NCBI GenBank assembly: GCA_035275405.1
Contig: DATEMU010000003.1
Location: 372,001 to 436,000, forward strand
DNA from: Phycisphaerae bacterium
GTDB taxonomy: Bacteria; Planctomycetota; Phycisphaerae; UBA1845; UTPLA1
Reading direction: 5' to 3'
DNA length: 64,000 nucleotides
Each line of letters opens with the position of its first letter. Position 1 is the stretch's first letter. The notes under the pieces were generated by a model. It was not told the origin of the DNA. It searched no databases and saw only the letters and a program-made list of their open reading frames with translations. Below, in pieces: positions 28,185-36,891 of the stretch. The translations under genes and the position numbers were made by a program.

Positions 28185-29384
28185 ATGAAAAATCATAATA
28201 AATCCGCACCATCCCGAGCCGCCACACGCAACACTTGCCGTTCGTCTCAATTGCCAGTTCGGGTGGCACGGTCTCGCAGCAGCGAGGCCGTGGTGCACAT
28301 CTCCAACACGGCCTGCCCGCTTCGCGGTCAGACCGTGCCACCCCAGAACCCCTACCTTCAACGGAGACATCGCACAAAGGTCGTAGTCCTTTCCGGTCTG
28401 GCCGCCTGCACCCTGTTGCAGGCCGCGGCCCAGCCCCTCGTCGCCGCCCCGCCGCCCCTGCCCCGGCGACCGGTCAGCACCTACTCGATCGTAGCCCGCG
28501 ACCCGGCGACCGGCGAGATGGGCGTGGCCGTCCAGTCGCACTGGTTCAGCGTCGGCAGCGTCGTGCCCTGGGCCGAGGCAGGCGTCGGGGCGGTCGCCAC
28601 GCAATCGATGGTCGATCCGGCGTACGGGCCGCTGGGCCTGGAGATGATGCGCCTCGGCCGCAGCGCACCGGATACGCTGACCGCGCTCGTCGCGGGCGAT
28701 GAGGGTCGCGAAGTCCGCCAGGTCGCGATGGTCGACGCAAACGGCAAAGTCACCGTCCACACCGGTAAGCGCTGCATCCAGCCCGCCGGTCACGTGCTGG
28801 GCAAGGACGAGCAGTTTTCCGTGCAGGCCAACCTGATGGCCAACGAGCGCATCTGGCCCGCGATGGCCAAAGCCTACCGCGAGGCCAAAGGCGATCTGGT
28901 GGAACGTATGCTCGTCGCGCTCGAGGCCGCCGAGGCGGAGGGCGGCGACATCCGCGGCCGCCAATCGGCGGCGCTTGTCGTCGTCGCGGCGAAATCCACG
29001 GGCAAGCCCTGGGCCGACCGCCGCTTCGACCTTCGCGTGGAGGATCACCCCCAGCCGCTCGTCGAGCTGCGCCGCCTCGTCAAGCTGCAACGGGCCTACC
29101 TGCACATGAACGCCGGCGACCTTGCCATTGAGAAAAACGACTTCGCCCAAGCCGCGAAGGAATACACCGCGGCGCAGACCGACGCCCCGCACATCATCGA
29201 GATCCCCTTCTGGCGCGCCGTCTCCCTCGCCAACTCCGGCCACGTCGACGAAGCACTGCCCCTCTTCAAGGAAGTCTTCGCCAAAGAGCCGGTCTGGGCC
29301 GACCTGATTCCCCGCCTCGTCGAGTCGCAACTGCTCAAGGTCGAGCCGGGCGTTATGGCGAAGATCGAGGCTCAGCGTCGGTAG
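28185..29384 (+). CDS. DUF1028-family Ntn-hydrolase-like secreted protein
   Basis: A 399-residue protein. The DUF1028 domain starts at VSTYSIVARDPATGEMGVAV (about 104) and runs to about 300; the family has an Ntn-hydrolase fold. The C-terminal 80 residues look like TPR-type helices. AGGAGG precedes ATG 28185. The N-terminus is odd: some 65 polar residues come before the hydrophobic export segment (VVVLSGLAACTLLQAAA). Residues about 26-53 of these are encoded by an 83-bp hairpin repeat, as if the element had inserted into the signal-peptide region. The 3' end overlaps the convergent Mu gp27-like gene by 32 nt. Confidence 0.8.
   Translation: MKNHNKSAPSRAATRNTCRSSQLPVRVARSRSSEAVVHISNTACPLRGQTVPPQNPYLQRRHRTKVVVLSGLAACTLLQAAAQPLVAAPPPLPRRPVSTYSIVARDPATGEMGVAVQSHWFSVGSVVPWAEAGVGAVATQSMVDPAYGPLGLEMMRLGRSAPDTLTALVAGDEGREVRQVAMVDANGKVTVHTGKRCIQPAGHVLGKDEQFSVQANLMANERIWPAMAKAYREAKGDLVERMLVALEAAEAEGGDIRGRQSAALVVVAAKSTGKPWADRRFDLRVEDHPQPLVELRRLVKLQRAYLHMNAGDLAIEKNDFAQAAKEYTAAQTDAPHIIEIPFWRAVSLANSGHVDEALPLFKEVFAKEPVWADLIPRLVESQLLKVEPGVMAKIEAQRR
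28261..28343. repeat. 83-bp palindromic element inside the DUF1028 gene
   Basis: The outer arms GGGTGGCACGGTCT and AGACCGTGCCACCC are perfect 14-bp inverted repeats. Inner arms AGGCCGTG and CACGGCCT extend the hairpin. It is read in frame as part of the protein. The shape is that of a non-autonomous palindromic element of MITE or REPIN type. Confidence 0.6.
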
Positions 29385-30009
29385 CGTCAGCTTCGGCGCG
29401 GTCGTTGCTGCAAGCCAGACGGAGGGGTGGGGCAAGATCAAGGGATTGAGGGACTGAGGGATTAAGGGATTGAGGGGCGGGAGGAGAGCGATCGGGGCCC
29501 TCTTTGAGCAACCGCAGGTGTCGTTGGCGCATCACTTCGAGGGCCTCGGCCTTCAGGCGGAGGTGGTCGCGGTCGTGATCGAGGCGGGCGCGGGCCCGGT
29601 GGGATTCTTCGGCGAGGCGGCGGTCGTGAAGTTTTGTCCTTACGGACCGGTCGTGGGAGGCGAGGAGCGCGGCGATTTCCTTGTTGAGTTCGGCGCCGTC
29701 GGAGTTGAGGAGGAGTTCGAAGAGACGGCGGTCGGCGAGTTTGCGGATGGCGCCGTCGAGACCGGGGTCGTCCTCGGCGGCGAGACCGGCCGCCTCGACG
29801 AGGTTGACGCGGTCGCGGAGTCGGCGGGCGTAGCGGTAGAGGGCGTAATAGCTGACGCCGAACTTGCCCAGCTCGAACTGCATCCAGATGGCGCGGAAGT
29901 TGGGCGGGCAGTGTTCGATGATGGCGACGTTGACGGCGCGGCGGAGGTCGGGCGGGAGTTTTTCGAAGACAGAAGAGCGAGAGTTGTCTTGTTGGGCGTC
30001 GTTGGACAT
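29353..30009 (-). CDS. Phage Mu gp27-like (DUF3486-type) protein
   Basis: A 218-residue protein. The N-terminal 60 residues (KLPPDLRRAVNVAIIEHC to VSYYALYRYARRLRDR) match the layout of the Mu gp27/DUF3486 family, a small HTH-like protein of Mu-type phages. A charged helical region follows. The last 45 or so residues are low complexity, from an 8-bp repeat array (PQSLNPSVPQSL). GAGG lies 8 nt before the ATG. No other phage gene is nearby, so this is probably an isolated or domesticated copy. The family call is from pattern memory and moderate. Confidence 0.55.
   Translation of the reverse strand: MSNDAQQDNSRSSVFEKLPPDLRRAVNVAIIEHCPPNFRAIWMQFELGKFGVSYYALYRYARRLRDRVNLVEAAGLAAEDDPGLDGAIRKLADRRLFELLLNSDGAELNKEIAALLASHDRSVRTKLHDRRLAEESHRARARLDHDRDHLRLKAEALEVMRQRHLRLLKEGPDRSPPAPQSLNPSVPQSLDLAPPLRLACSNDRAEADATDAEPRSSP
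29440..29478. repeat. 8-bp period G-rich array
   Basis: GGGATTGA, GGGACTGA, GGGATTAA and GGGATTGA follow one another. The array lies inside the 3' part of the Mu gp27-like gene. The same octamers occur at 53933-54008 inside dnaE2. Confidence 0.65.
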
Positions 30010-30388
30010 GCGAATTACCTCGGCGAATTAGTTTTCATGCGCAATCGAGCGCAATCGAGCGCAATTGACGGCTTGAGGCCTGGGGCTTGAGGCTTGAGTG
30101 ATTGAAAATGCTGATAATCATTTTCATCGCGCGGAAACTCCGAAGCCGTAGTGGCCATTGTTGAGTGACTCGTGGCCAGTACTGCGTAGGGCGGAGACTC
30201 CTCCGCCTCCTTTTGTTCTCTGACATGTATCCTTGCTCAGCGCTCCCTTAAAAGTGAGGGATTTAGGGGAACAGGGGTTAAGGCCCTTTCAGCCAAGGGT
30301 TTAAGATTGAGGGTGCTTGGTTTACGGCGGGCCGTCGTAGGATTGATTTGGGGAGAACCGCGATTGCAACGGCGGAGCCCGAATTAAC
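30010..30388. other. Repeat-rich intergenic region before tRNA-Val
   Basis: No gene seen. It holds three tandem 10-mers (GCAATCGAGC twice, then GCAATTGACG, 30041-30070) and a GGCTTGA heptamer array (30070-30098). A G-rich run of the form GGGATTTAGGGG lies near 30258. Confidence 0.55.
30041..30098. repeat. 10-bp and 7-bp tandem arrays
   Basis: GCAATCGAGC at 30041 and 30051 is followed by GCAATTGACG. Then come GGCTTGA, GGCCTGG, GGCTTGA and GGCTTGA in 7-bp steps. They are upstream of the Mu gp27-like gene and downstream of tRNA-Val. Confidence 0.6.
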
Positions 30389-30462
30389 TGGGCGATGAGG
30401 GACTCGAACCCCCGACCCCCTCGGTGTAAACGAGGTGCTCTAACCAACTGAGCTAATCGCCC
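30389..30462 (-). tRNA. tRNA-Val (anticodon TAC)
   Basis: A 74-nt cloverleaf on the minus strand. The acceptor stem pairs GGGCGAT with ATCGCCC and has discriminator A. The D arm is GCTCAGTTGGTTAGAGC, the anticodon stem CCTCG/CGAGG holds loop TTTACAC (anticodon TAC), and the T loop is GTTCGAGTC. CCA is not encoded. Confidence 0.95.
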
Positions 30463-30497
30463 GCGGGCAGTGAACGATTCTATCGTGAAAGCGGGGT

Positions 30498-30580
30498 GTA
30501 GGCACGGCCAAGCCTACGGCATTGGGAAATCAGAAGGTGGGTACGGCCCACCCTACGGCATAGGCGGGTGGAACCCGCCC
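30498..30580. repeat. Cluster of three GC-rich palindromes
   Basis: GTAGGCACGGCCAAGCCTAC (30498-30517), GGTGGGTACGGCCCACCC (30536-30553) and GGCGGGTGGAACCCGCCC (30563-30580) each form a short hairpin and are each followed by a TACGGC-like tail. They lie between tRNA-Val and the ACT-domain gene. Confidence 0.55.
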
Positions 30581-30590
30581 TACCGGCTTT

Positions 30591-30619
30591 CGCCATTCGC
30601 TATTCGCAATTCGTAATTC
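30591..30619. repeat. 7-bp tandem array CGNNATT
   Basis: CGCCATT, CGCTATT, CGCAATT and CGTAATT lie head to tail just beyond the stop codon of the ACT-domain gene. It is a different heptamer from the array inside imuA, with the same period. Confidence 0.6.
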
Positions 30620-30625
30620 CAGAAC

Positions 30626-31105
30626 CTACCGTACCGGCCCGTGGCCCAGCTCGTCTTCCGACATCACCTGGAACTTGCGGTTCTTCAGCACGTTGGCGGC
30701 GGTCTCGACGCTGTCGGTGTGGATCGCCAGCGCCGCGTTGCCGGTCGGGCGGACCAGGAGCGGATAGGCGTAGTCGATGTTCACCTCACCGGCCAAAAGG
30801 GCCGAGCAGATGGACATCAGGCCGTGACCGTGGGGGACCTCGACGACCAATAACTCGCTGGTGCTAATGGGAAAGCCGCGATGCTTGAGGACGTCGATCG
30901 CGCTGTCGGTCGGGTCGCAGATCAGGCGGACGACGGCACAGTCCACCGCGTGGACGACAGACATGCCCACCACGCTGACGGTCGTGCCCTCAAAGGCGCG
31001 GAACAGGCGCATCAGCGCCCCGACGCGGTCCTCAAGGAAGACGGAGATCTGCCGGACGACGGGCGAGCTGAATCCTTCGGCGGTATCAAATGGGCTGGTA
31101 GGCAT
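30626..31105 (-). CDS. Tandem ACT-domain protein
   Basis: A 159-residue protein made of two ACT domains (about 17-85 and 90-155), small ligand-binding modules that usually sense amino acids. No enzyme domain is attached. It is divergent from trpB with 107 nt between start codons, so a role in sensing or controlling amino-acid synthesis is plausible but not shown. ATG 31105 is chosen because homology begins there; the upstream extension to 31228 would overlap the trpB start. Confidence 0.8.
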   Translation of the reverse strand: MPTSPFDTAEGFSSPVVRQISVFLEDRVGALMRLFRAFEGTTVSVVGMSVVHAVDCAVVRLICDPTDSAIDVLKHRGFPISTSELLVVEVPHGHGLMSICSALLAGEVNIDYAYPLLVRPTGNAALAIHTDSVETAANVLKNRKFQVMSEDELGHGPVR

Positions 31106-31212
31106 GGTGGTATTGTATCGGCCGTGGGGGGGTGCAGAAAGCATTTTCCTCCGGAGGATTTGGCGGGAAGACCGGACGCAACTTATTATGGGGGCGTACT
31201 TTCGAGGCTTGA

Positions 31213-32427
31213 ATGTCGGATACCACATCGCAACTCAGCGCCCTGCCGGACGCCGGCGGTCGATTCGGCCCCTATGGGGGGCAGTTCGTGCCGGAGACGC
31301 TCATGGCGGCGCTGCGGCAACTTGACGACGCGTACAAAGCGGCAAAGCTCGACGCGGGGTATTGGGGCGAGCTGGAGCGCTATCTCGCGGACTATGTCGG
31401 TCGCCCTAGCCCCTTGTATCACGCGGCGCGGCTCACGAACGAACTCCGCGGCGCGGCGATCTACCTCAAGCGCGAAGACCTGAACCACACCGGCGCGCAC
31501 AAGATTAACAACACGCTGGGCCAGGCGCTGCTCGCCCGGCGGATGGGCAAGCGCCGCCTCATCGCCGAGACCGGCGCGGGGCAGCATGGCGTGGCGACGG
31601 CGACGGCGGCGGCGGTGCTGGGCTTCGACTGCGTCGTCTATATGGGGGCCGAGGATGTTCGGAGGCAGGCCCTCAACGTCTACCGGATGAAGCTGCTCGG
31701 GGCGAAAGTCGTATCCGTCGAGGCCGGCCAGCGGACGCTCAAGGACGCGATCAACGAGGCCCTGCGGGACTGGATCGCCAGCGTGGGCGATACGCACTAC
31801 GTCATCGGCTCGGTCATGGGCCCGCACCCGTTTCCGATGATCGTCCGCGAGTTGCAGTCGGTCATCGGCCGCGAGACGCGGCAGCAAATCCTGGCGGCGC
31901 GTGGCCGTCTGCCGGATGTCGTGGTGGCGTGCGTCGGGGGCGGGAGCAATGCGGCGGGTATTTTTTATCCGTTTCTCGACGATCCGGTTCGATTGATCGG
32001 CGTGGAAGCGGCGGGGGAGGGGCTGGACCGGCGGCACAGTGCGACGATCTCCCGCGGACGGCCGGGTGTTCTGCACGGCATGCAGACGCTCGTGCTTCAG
32101 GACGACGACGGCCAGACCTCGCCGGTGCATTCGGTGTCGGCCGGTTTGGATTATCCCGCGGTCGGCCCTGAGCACGCGAATTGGGCGCAGACGAAGCGCG
32201 TCGAGTACGTGGCCGCGACGGACGACGAAGCGCTGGACGCCTTCGAGCGTTTGAGCCGGACGGAGGGGATCATCCCGGCGCTGGAGCCGGCGCACGCCAT
32301 CGCGCACGTGGTGAAACTTGCGCCGACGATGCCGCGCGATCAGGCGATCGTCGTCAATCTCTCCGGCCGCGGCGATAAGGACTGTGTCGAAGTGGCGCGA
32401 TTGCGAGGGACGGACCTTGGGCATTGA
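31213..32427 (+). CDS. trpB: Tryptophan synthase beta chain
   Basis: PLP enzyme that joins indole and serine. The 404-residue product has the PLP lysine in [11 protein letters not shown], the ETGAGQHG loop, the phosphate-binding GGGSNA and the C-terminal GRGDKD. It overlaps trpA by 11 nt, giving coupled translation of the alpha2-beta2 complex. Other trp genes are not in the window. Confidence 0.97.
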   Translation: MSDTTSQLSALPDAGGRFGPYGGQFVPETLMAALRQLDDAYKAAKLDAGYWGELERYLADYVGRPSPLYHAARLTNELRGAAIYLKREDLNHTGAHKINNTLGQALLARRMGKRRLIAETGAGQHGVATATAAAVLGFDCVVYMGAEDVRRQALNVYRMKLLGAKVVSVEAGQRTLKDAINEALRDWIASVGDTHYVIGSVMGPHPFPMIVRELQSVIGRETRQQILAARGRLPDVVVACVGGGSNAAGIFYPFLDDPVRLIGVEAAGEGLDRRHSATISRGRPGVLHGMQTLVLQDDDGQTSPVHSVSAGLDYPAVGPEHANWAQTKRVEYVAATDDEALDAFERLSRTEGIIPALEPAHAIAHVVKLAPTMPRDQAIVVNLSGRGDKDCVEVARLRGTDLGH

Positions 32428-33223
32428 TCCGTCGACCAACCGCATCGATACCGCATTCGCGAACCGGCCACCGGGATTGTGGCCGTTCATAGCGGCGGGC
32501 TATCCAAACCTTGAGATTACGGCGGCGCTCCTCCAGCGACTGAACACCTTGCCGATTCGCGGCGTCGAACTGGGCATCCCCTTTTCCGATCCCATCGCCG
32601 ATGGACCGGTCATTCAACAGGCCTTCACCCGGGCGCTGGCGAGCGGGATCAAGGTTCAAGACGTATTCGAGATGGTCGCCTCGGTGCGCGCCCAAATCGC
32701 CTATCCGCTTCTGGCGATGGTGTCCGCATCGATCGTGTACCGGCGGGGGGTGGAGGTGTTCGCGGCGGAGGCGCACATGGCCGGCTTCGATGGGCTCATC
32801 GTCCCGGACATCTCGCTGGAAGAAGCGCCGGCGTTGGCGTTGGCGGCGGCCAAAGAAAACCTGCGGCTGTCGATGCTCGTCGCGCCGACCACTCCGCCCG
32901 AGCGGCGACGCCGGATCGCGCAAGCCGCGACCGGATTCCTGTATTACGTTTCAGTGCAGGGCACGACGGGCGAAAGGGCGGCCCTGCCCGCCGCGCTGGC
33001 CGACGAAGTTCGTTCATTGAAAGCAGAATCGTCGTTGCCGGTGCTGGTGGGCTTCGGCATCAGCCGTCCCGACCACGTCCGCGAGGTCTGCCGCTTCGCC
33101 GACGGGGCGATTGTCGGCAGTGCGATTGTCCATCGGATGGCAACGAGTGCCCAACCCATCGGCCGCACAGCCGACCTCATAGACGATGTCGCGCGGTTCG
33201 TCGGCGATCTTGCCGGCGAGTAG
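32417..33223 (+). CDS. trpA: Tryptophan synthase alpha chain
   Basis: Cleaves indole-3-glycerol phosphate and passes indole to TrpB. In the 268-residue product the catalytic Glu is in [19 protein letters not shown] and the second acid in [11 protein letters not shown]; the phosphate site is VGFGIS and GAIVGSAIV. The TTG at 32417 is chosen because GAGGG lies 7 nt upstream and no ATG or GTG fits the conserved N-terminus. It converges with the subtilase gene. Confidence 0.95.
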   Translation: MGIDPSTNRIDTAFANRPPGLWPFIAAGYPNLEITAALLQRLNTLPIRGVELGIPFSDPIADGPVIQQAFTRALASGIKVQDVFEMVASVRAQIAYPLLAMVSASIVYRRGVEVFAAEAHMAGFDGLIVPDISLEEAPALALAAAKENLRLSMLVAPTTPPERRRRIAQAATGFLYYVSVQGTTGERAALPAALADEVRSLKAESSLPVLVGFGISRPDHVREVCRFADGAIVGSAIVHRMATSAQPIGRTADLIDDVARFVGDLAGE

Positions 33224-33256
33224 ACGCTGCCATAGGCGCCGGGGCTCTTTCGTCAA

Positions 33257-36200
33257 TCAAAACGGTTCGACCGCCTTGACACGCACGACAATCGAATAGG
33301 CTCGATTGCCCGCGCAACCGTTCGATTCCGTCGCCGTCACTATGAAGTTGAATGTCCCGGCCTGTGTCGTCGTGCCGGAGATCACGCCGCCGGGAGATAA
33401 GGTCAGTCCGGGCGGCAAGGATCCGCCGGACAGGCCGTAGCTGTACGGAGCGATTCCTCCACTCGCCGTAATGGTCTTGGTGTAGTCTCGATTGACGAAG
33501 GTCGCGGAAAGCGTGGTCGGCGCGAGCGCGATTGTCGGACACGTTACGGCGATGGAATAGGATCGCTCGCCGGTGCAATTGTTGGCATCCGTCGCCAGGA
33601 TGGTGAAGGCGTACGAGCCGATGGGGCCTATGGCTGACCCCGAAAGCGTATCACCCACCAGACTCAACCCCGGCGGGAGACTTCCGTGAAGGACAGTAAA
33701 TGAATAGGGGCCAGTTCCCCCGGAACCGGACAACAACTGGGTGTAAGGTTGCCCGGCCACGGCGTCGGGGCAGGACGTCGGATCGACGGTGATCGTCGGG
33801 CAGCCCGCACAATCGAACCGTTCGACGCGGAAATCGTCGACCGCCGCCTCAATCAGCGAGCCCAAGGCCGCATCCTCGGCGATGAAGCGAAGCTTGATCT
33901 GGGCCGTCGGCGCGACGATGGAACTGACCGTGAATTCATGGAAGAACCAGCCGCCGCCGGCCTCGACGCCCGCGGGCCCGACGGTCTCCACATTCACCCA
34001 GGTGCCCGCGCCGCCGTTGGCATTGGAGATATCGACGCGGAAGGTGTCCGCGTTGGGTTCCGCGCCGGTATTGTTGGAATACCAGCGCCAGTAGCTGATC
34101 GTCGCATCGCCGGAGGAGAGGTCGATGGTGGGCGTCACCAGCGTCGTCTTCCCGCCGTCCACGTCGTTGTCGCCCAAGCCGCCGCCGACGGCGCCCTGAC
34201 CGGTCACCCAGCAGGTTACACCCGGCGTGGCGGTGTGATCGTCCTCGGGCTGAGCGGCAGTGCCGTTCGGGTTGACGCGCGTCCAGATGCCGGTTGTGGC
34301 GTTATCACCGGTATCCCCGACCGTCCATCCTTGATCCGTCTCCATGTCATCGGCGACAACCACCGTGATTTCGCCGATGGTGGCGGTATAGACGCTCGCG
34401 GGGGCGGTGGGCGGATTCGTGACGGTTCCACTACTCGTCCCCTGCGCCCGGAAGTAGAACTCCGGCGCACCGGAGCACGTCGTGCCGGGCAACGTGGCTG
34501 TGTAGTTACTGCCACCTGTCGGCGTCAGCGGCGCGCTGATAAAGCTGCCGCCGTCGAAGCGATAGAAGAACATCTCGGAGCCGCCGACGAGCGTGTCGTT
34601 GGTCGTGGTGATCTGCACGTCGATGACGGTCGGCGTGTTCGGAGCGATGAGGGAGGGTGTGCCATTCGGCAACCCGATATTAATCGCGGCGGGGACGGCG
34701 ATGTTCGGCGAGGCACAGATAGAAAAGGGCTGCGGCCCCTGCGGGACGTTGGTCCCGACCACCTGGATCTGCCAGACCCCCGCTTCCGGGAGATCGACCA
34801 GCACTTGTTCAATGTTGTCGACGTTGTTCGCCTGCGTACGGAGCGCCGCGCTGCTCGGACTTACTGCGTTCAGCGTCCACGGATACGCCCGGACGGCCGA
34901 CGGGCTCGTCACGATCAGGTCGAGATTATTGACCAGCGCGGGGTTGACATTCGGGGTCCCCGGCGCGTCATCCCACGCCAGCGTGATCTTGAGCTGCAAC
35001 TCAAATGGCGCGACGGTGACGCTCGTGTTGACGACGCCGCCCTGGCCGACCGAGTTCTCAAAAAAATTGCCGGTGCGCATGAAATCGATCGTGTTCTGAA
35101 TGCGAACGGAGCCGTATCCGAATTGGTAATCGGGGCCGATGTTGCCCAGGTCGACCGCGTTATGCGCGAGCAGGATCTTCAGCGTCGAGTTCCGCGGGTC
35201 GGGCGTCGCGGGGAATTGCGCGCGATAGTCCTGAAGGAGAAGCGAGCAAAGCCCTGTCACCGTCGGCGCGGCCATCGACGTCCCGCAGAACGAACCGTAG
35301 GCCGTGTCGCTGGCGGCCGTACAGGAGGTCACGCCACCATCGCTGTCGGACTGGCACCCCGGTCCGGAGATGTCGGGCTTGAGGCGGCCGTCATCCGTCG
35401 GCCCCCAACTGCTGAAGCTGGTCATCGAATCGTTGTTGGAATTGACGGCGCCGACGGCGATGTGGTTCTTGGCGGTGGCGGGCGGGGCGGTGCTGTAGTA
35501 ATCCCCGAATCCCTCGACATCACAGCGATTGCCCTGGCGCTCGTTGCCGTTGGCCCAGATGATGCGGAAGGGCGCGCCCAGCGAACCGCGGGCAATGGAG
35601 TCGATCAACTGGTCGGTGACGCCGTAGTCGCCCTGAATGCTGCAGGGGAACCCGTTGGTCTCGGTATTGGTGCCGATGGAGTTGTTGGCGATGTCGACGC
35701 CAAACGTGTTGATCGCCTGGTTGTAGTCGCTTTGCAGGTCACCGGGATTGGTATAAAGGAACGTCCCGGAGCCGTCGTATTGGAATCCGTACGATTGGAT
35801 CGTCACGCCCGGCGCCATGCCCCTGCGAATTCCACCGGAGGCCGAGCCGCTTCCCCCGACCGTACCGCTCACGTGCGTGGCGTGATCAATCATTCCGGAC
35901 GCGTCGCGGACCGTTAGTCGCCCGCCAAAATCCTGGTGTGACGCCCGCGCCGTGCCGGCGTCGTACACCAGCACGTTGATGCCGGCTCCGGTCAGGCTGT
36001 ACGGCACGCCCTGAACCGTATTGGCCTGCGTCAGGGCCCGATTGCTATCATTGACCGGGCTCAAAAGCGGAAGGGGCGGTTCGACCCATTGCACGGCATC
36101 GAGATCGGCCAGGGCGTCGACTTGGGCAAGCGGCAACTCCAAAACGAGGGCGTTGATGGTGAACAATTCGGCTTTGACCACCGCCCCTTGCTGACCCGCG

Positions 36201-36727
36201 AAGGCGACCGCGTCGTTCATGGTTACGTCGGGATGAAACACGGCATAGATCGCGACGATGTCTTCGGGCTTGCGGGCGCCATCGGCGTCGGCCGGTGAAG
36301 CGACCGCGTAGTCCGGCCATTCGCCCGCGATGATGGCAGGGTGCTGCTTCATGGATCGCTCAATGGGTTGAGCGCTTTGCAGAGCGATGATGTCCGCCAG
36401 TTTAGCCAGACGAGGCCCGGCCTGGGCCGAGGCGAAGTAGGCGTTGTTTCCCACCGGCGACAGAAGCCGCACTCCGGCCTCGATCAGTTGCTGACGAATC
36501 GCGTCGTCGACCGGCTGCGCGAACTGCAAGACCAATCGGCGGGACGCCGCGTCCGCGACGATCGACTGAACCTCTTCGGCGACCGGTCGGATTGCCCGTT
36601 GCAGGGCCGGGACGGCTGGCGCGGAGCGCCACTGCACCTGCGCGAGGAGGTGTGTCGTACTCACGGCCTGCGCGAGGACCAGGGCCGAAATCATCAAACT
36701 GATACCGCGTCGCTTCGATGTCTGCAT
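33257..36727 (-). CDS. Secreted subtilisin-like (S8) protease with Ig-type domains
   Basis: A 1156-residue exported peptidase. A signal peptide (to about 29) and a propeptide-like region (about 40-225) come first. The S8 catalytic domain follows, with Asp in VLVYDAGT (about 254), His in DHATHVSGT (about 282) and Ser in FCGTSMAAP (about 482). After it come a P/homB-like beta domain, a region resembling a MAM- or jelly-roll-type module (about 830-990), and two putative-Ig repeats (SLPPGLSL and SLPPGLTL motifs) at the end. GAGAGG precedes the ATG. A role in extracellular protein degradation is likely. Confidence 0.9.
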   Translation of the reverse strand: MQTSKRRGISLMISALVLAQAVSTTHLLAQVQWRSAPAVPALQRAIRPVAEEVQSIVADAASRRLVLQFAQPVDDAIRQQLIEAGVRLLSPVGNNAYFASAQAGPRLAKLADIIALQSAQPIERSMKQHPAIIAGEWPDYAVASPADADGARKPEDIVAIYAVFHPDVTMNDAVAFAGQQGAVVKAELFTINALVLELPLAQVDALADLDAVQWVEPPLPLLSPVNDSNRALTQANTVQGVPYSLTGAGINVLVYDAGTARASHQDFGGRLTVRDASGMIDHATHVSGTVGGSGSASGGIRRGMAPGVTIQSYGFQYDGSGTFLYTNPGDLQSDYNQAINTFGVDIANNSIGTNTETNGFPCSIQGDYGVTDQLIDSIARGSLGAPFRIIWANGNERQGNRCDVEGFGDYYSTAPPATAKNHIAVGAVNSNNDSMTSFSSWGPTDDGRLKPDISGPGCQSDSDGGVTSCTAASDTAYGSFCGTSMAAPTVTGLCSLLLQDYRAQFPATPDPRNSTLKILLAHNAVDLGNIGPDYQFGYGSVRIQNTIDFMRTGNFFENSVGQGGVVNTSVTVAPFELQLKITLAWDDAPGTPNVNPALVNNLDLIVTSPSAVRAYPWTLNAVSPSSAALRTQANNVDNIEQVLVDLPEAGVWQIQVVGTNVPQGPQPFSICASPNIAVPAAINIGLPNGTPSLIAPNTPTVIDVQITTTNDTLVGGSEMFFYRFDGGSFISAPLTPTGGSNYTATLPGTTCSGAPEFYFRAQGTSSGTVTNPPTAPASVYTATIGEITVVVADDMETDQGWTVGDTGDNATTGIWTRVNPNGTAAQPEDDHTATPGVTCWVTGQGAVGGGLGDNDVDGGKTTLVTPTIDLSSGDATISYWRWYSNNTGAEPNADTFRVDISNANGGAGTWVNVETVGPAGVEAGGGWFFHEFTVSSIVAPTAQIKLRFIAEDAALGSLIEAAVDDFRVERFDCAGCPTITVDPTSCPDAVAGQPYTQLLSGSGGTGPYSFTVLHGSLPPGLSLVGDTLSGSAIGPIGSYAFTILATDANNCTGERSYSIAVTCPTIALAPTTLSATFVNRDYTKTITASGGIAPYSYGLSGGSLPPGLTLSPGGVISGTTTQAGTFNFIVTATESNGCAGNRAYSIVVRVKAVEPF

Positions 36728-36891
36728 GAGAATCCCTCTCCAAACTGATAGGTGTGACTGGGTGTTATGAAAGAGTCACTAGACCTTCAAACTAGCTGAT
36801 TCCGGTCCTAATTGCAACATTTTGTGACCGTGCGTAGGGCCACAGCGAACGGTGAATTGCCGATCGGGTCGTTCGGCAACATAATCTCCCT

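Noticed and set aside
28077..29441. 454-residue minus-strand frame
   Set aside because: Antisense to the DUF1028 gene, which has a strong ribosome site and conserved domain.
33749..35917. 722-residue plus-strand open frame
   Set aside because: Antisense to the S8 protease, which has all three catalytic motifs; the shadow has no signal sequence or ribosome site.
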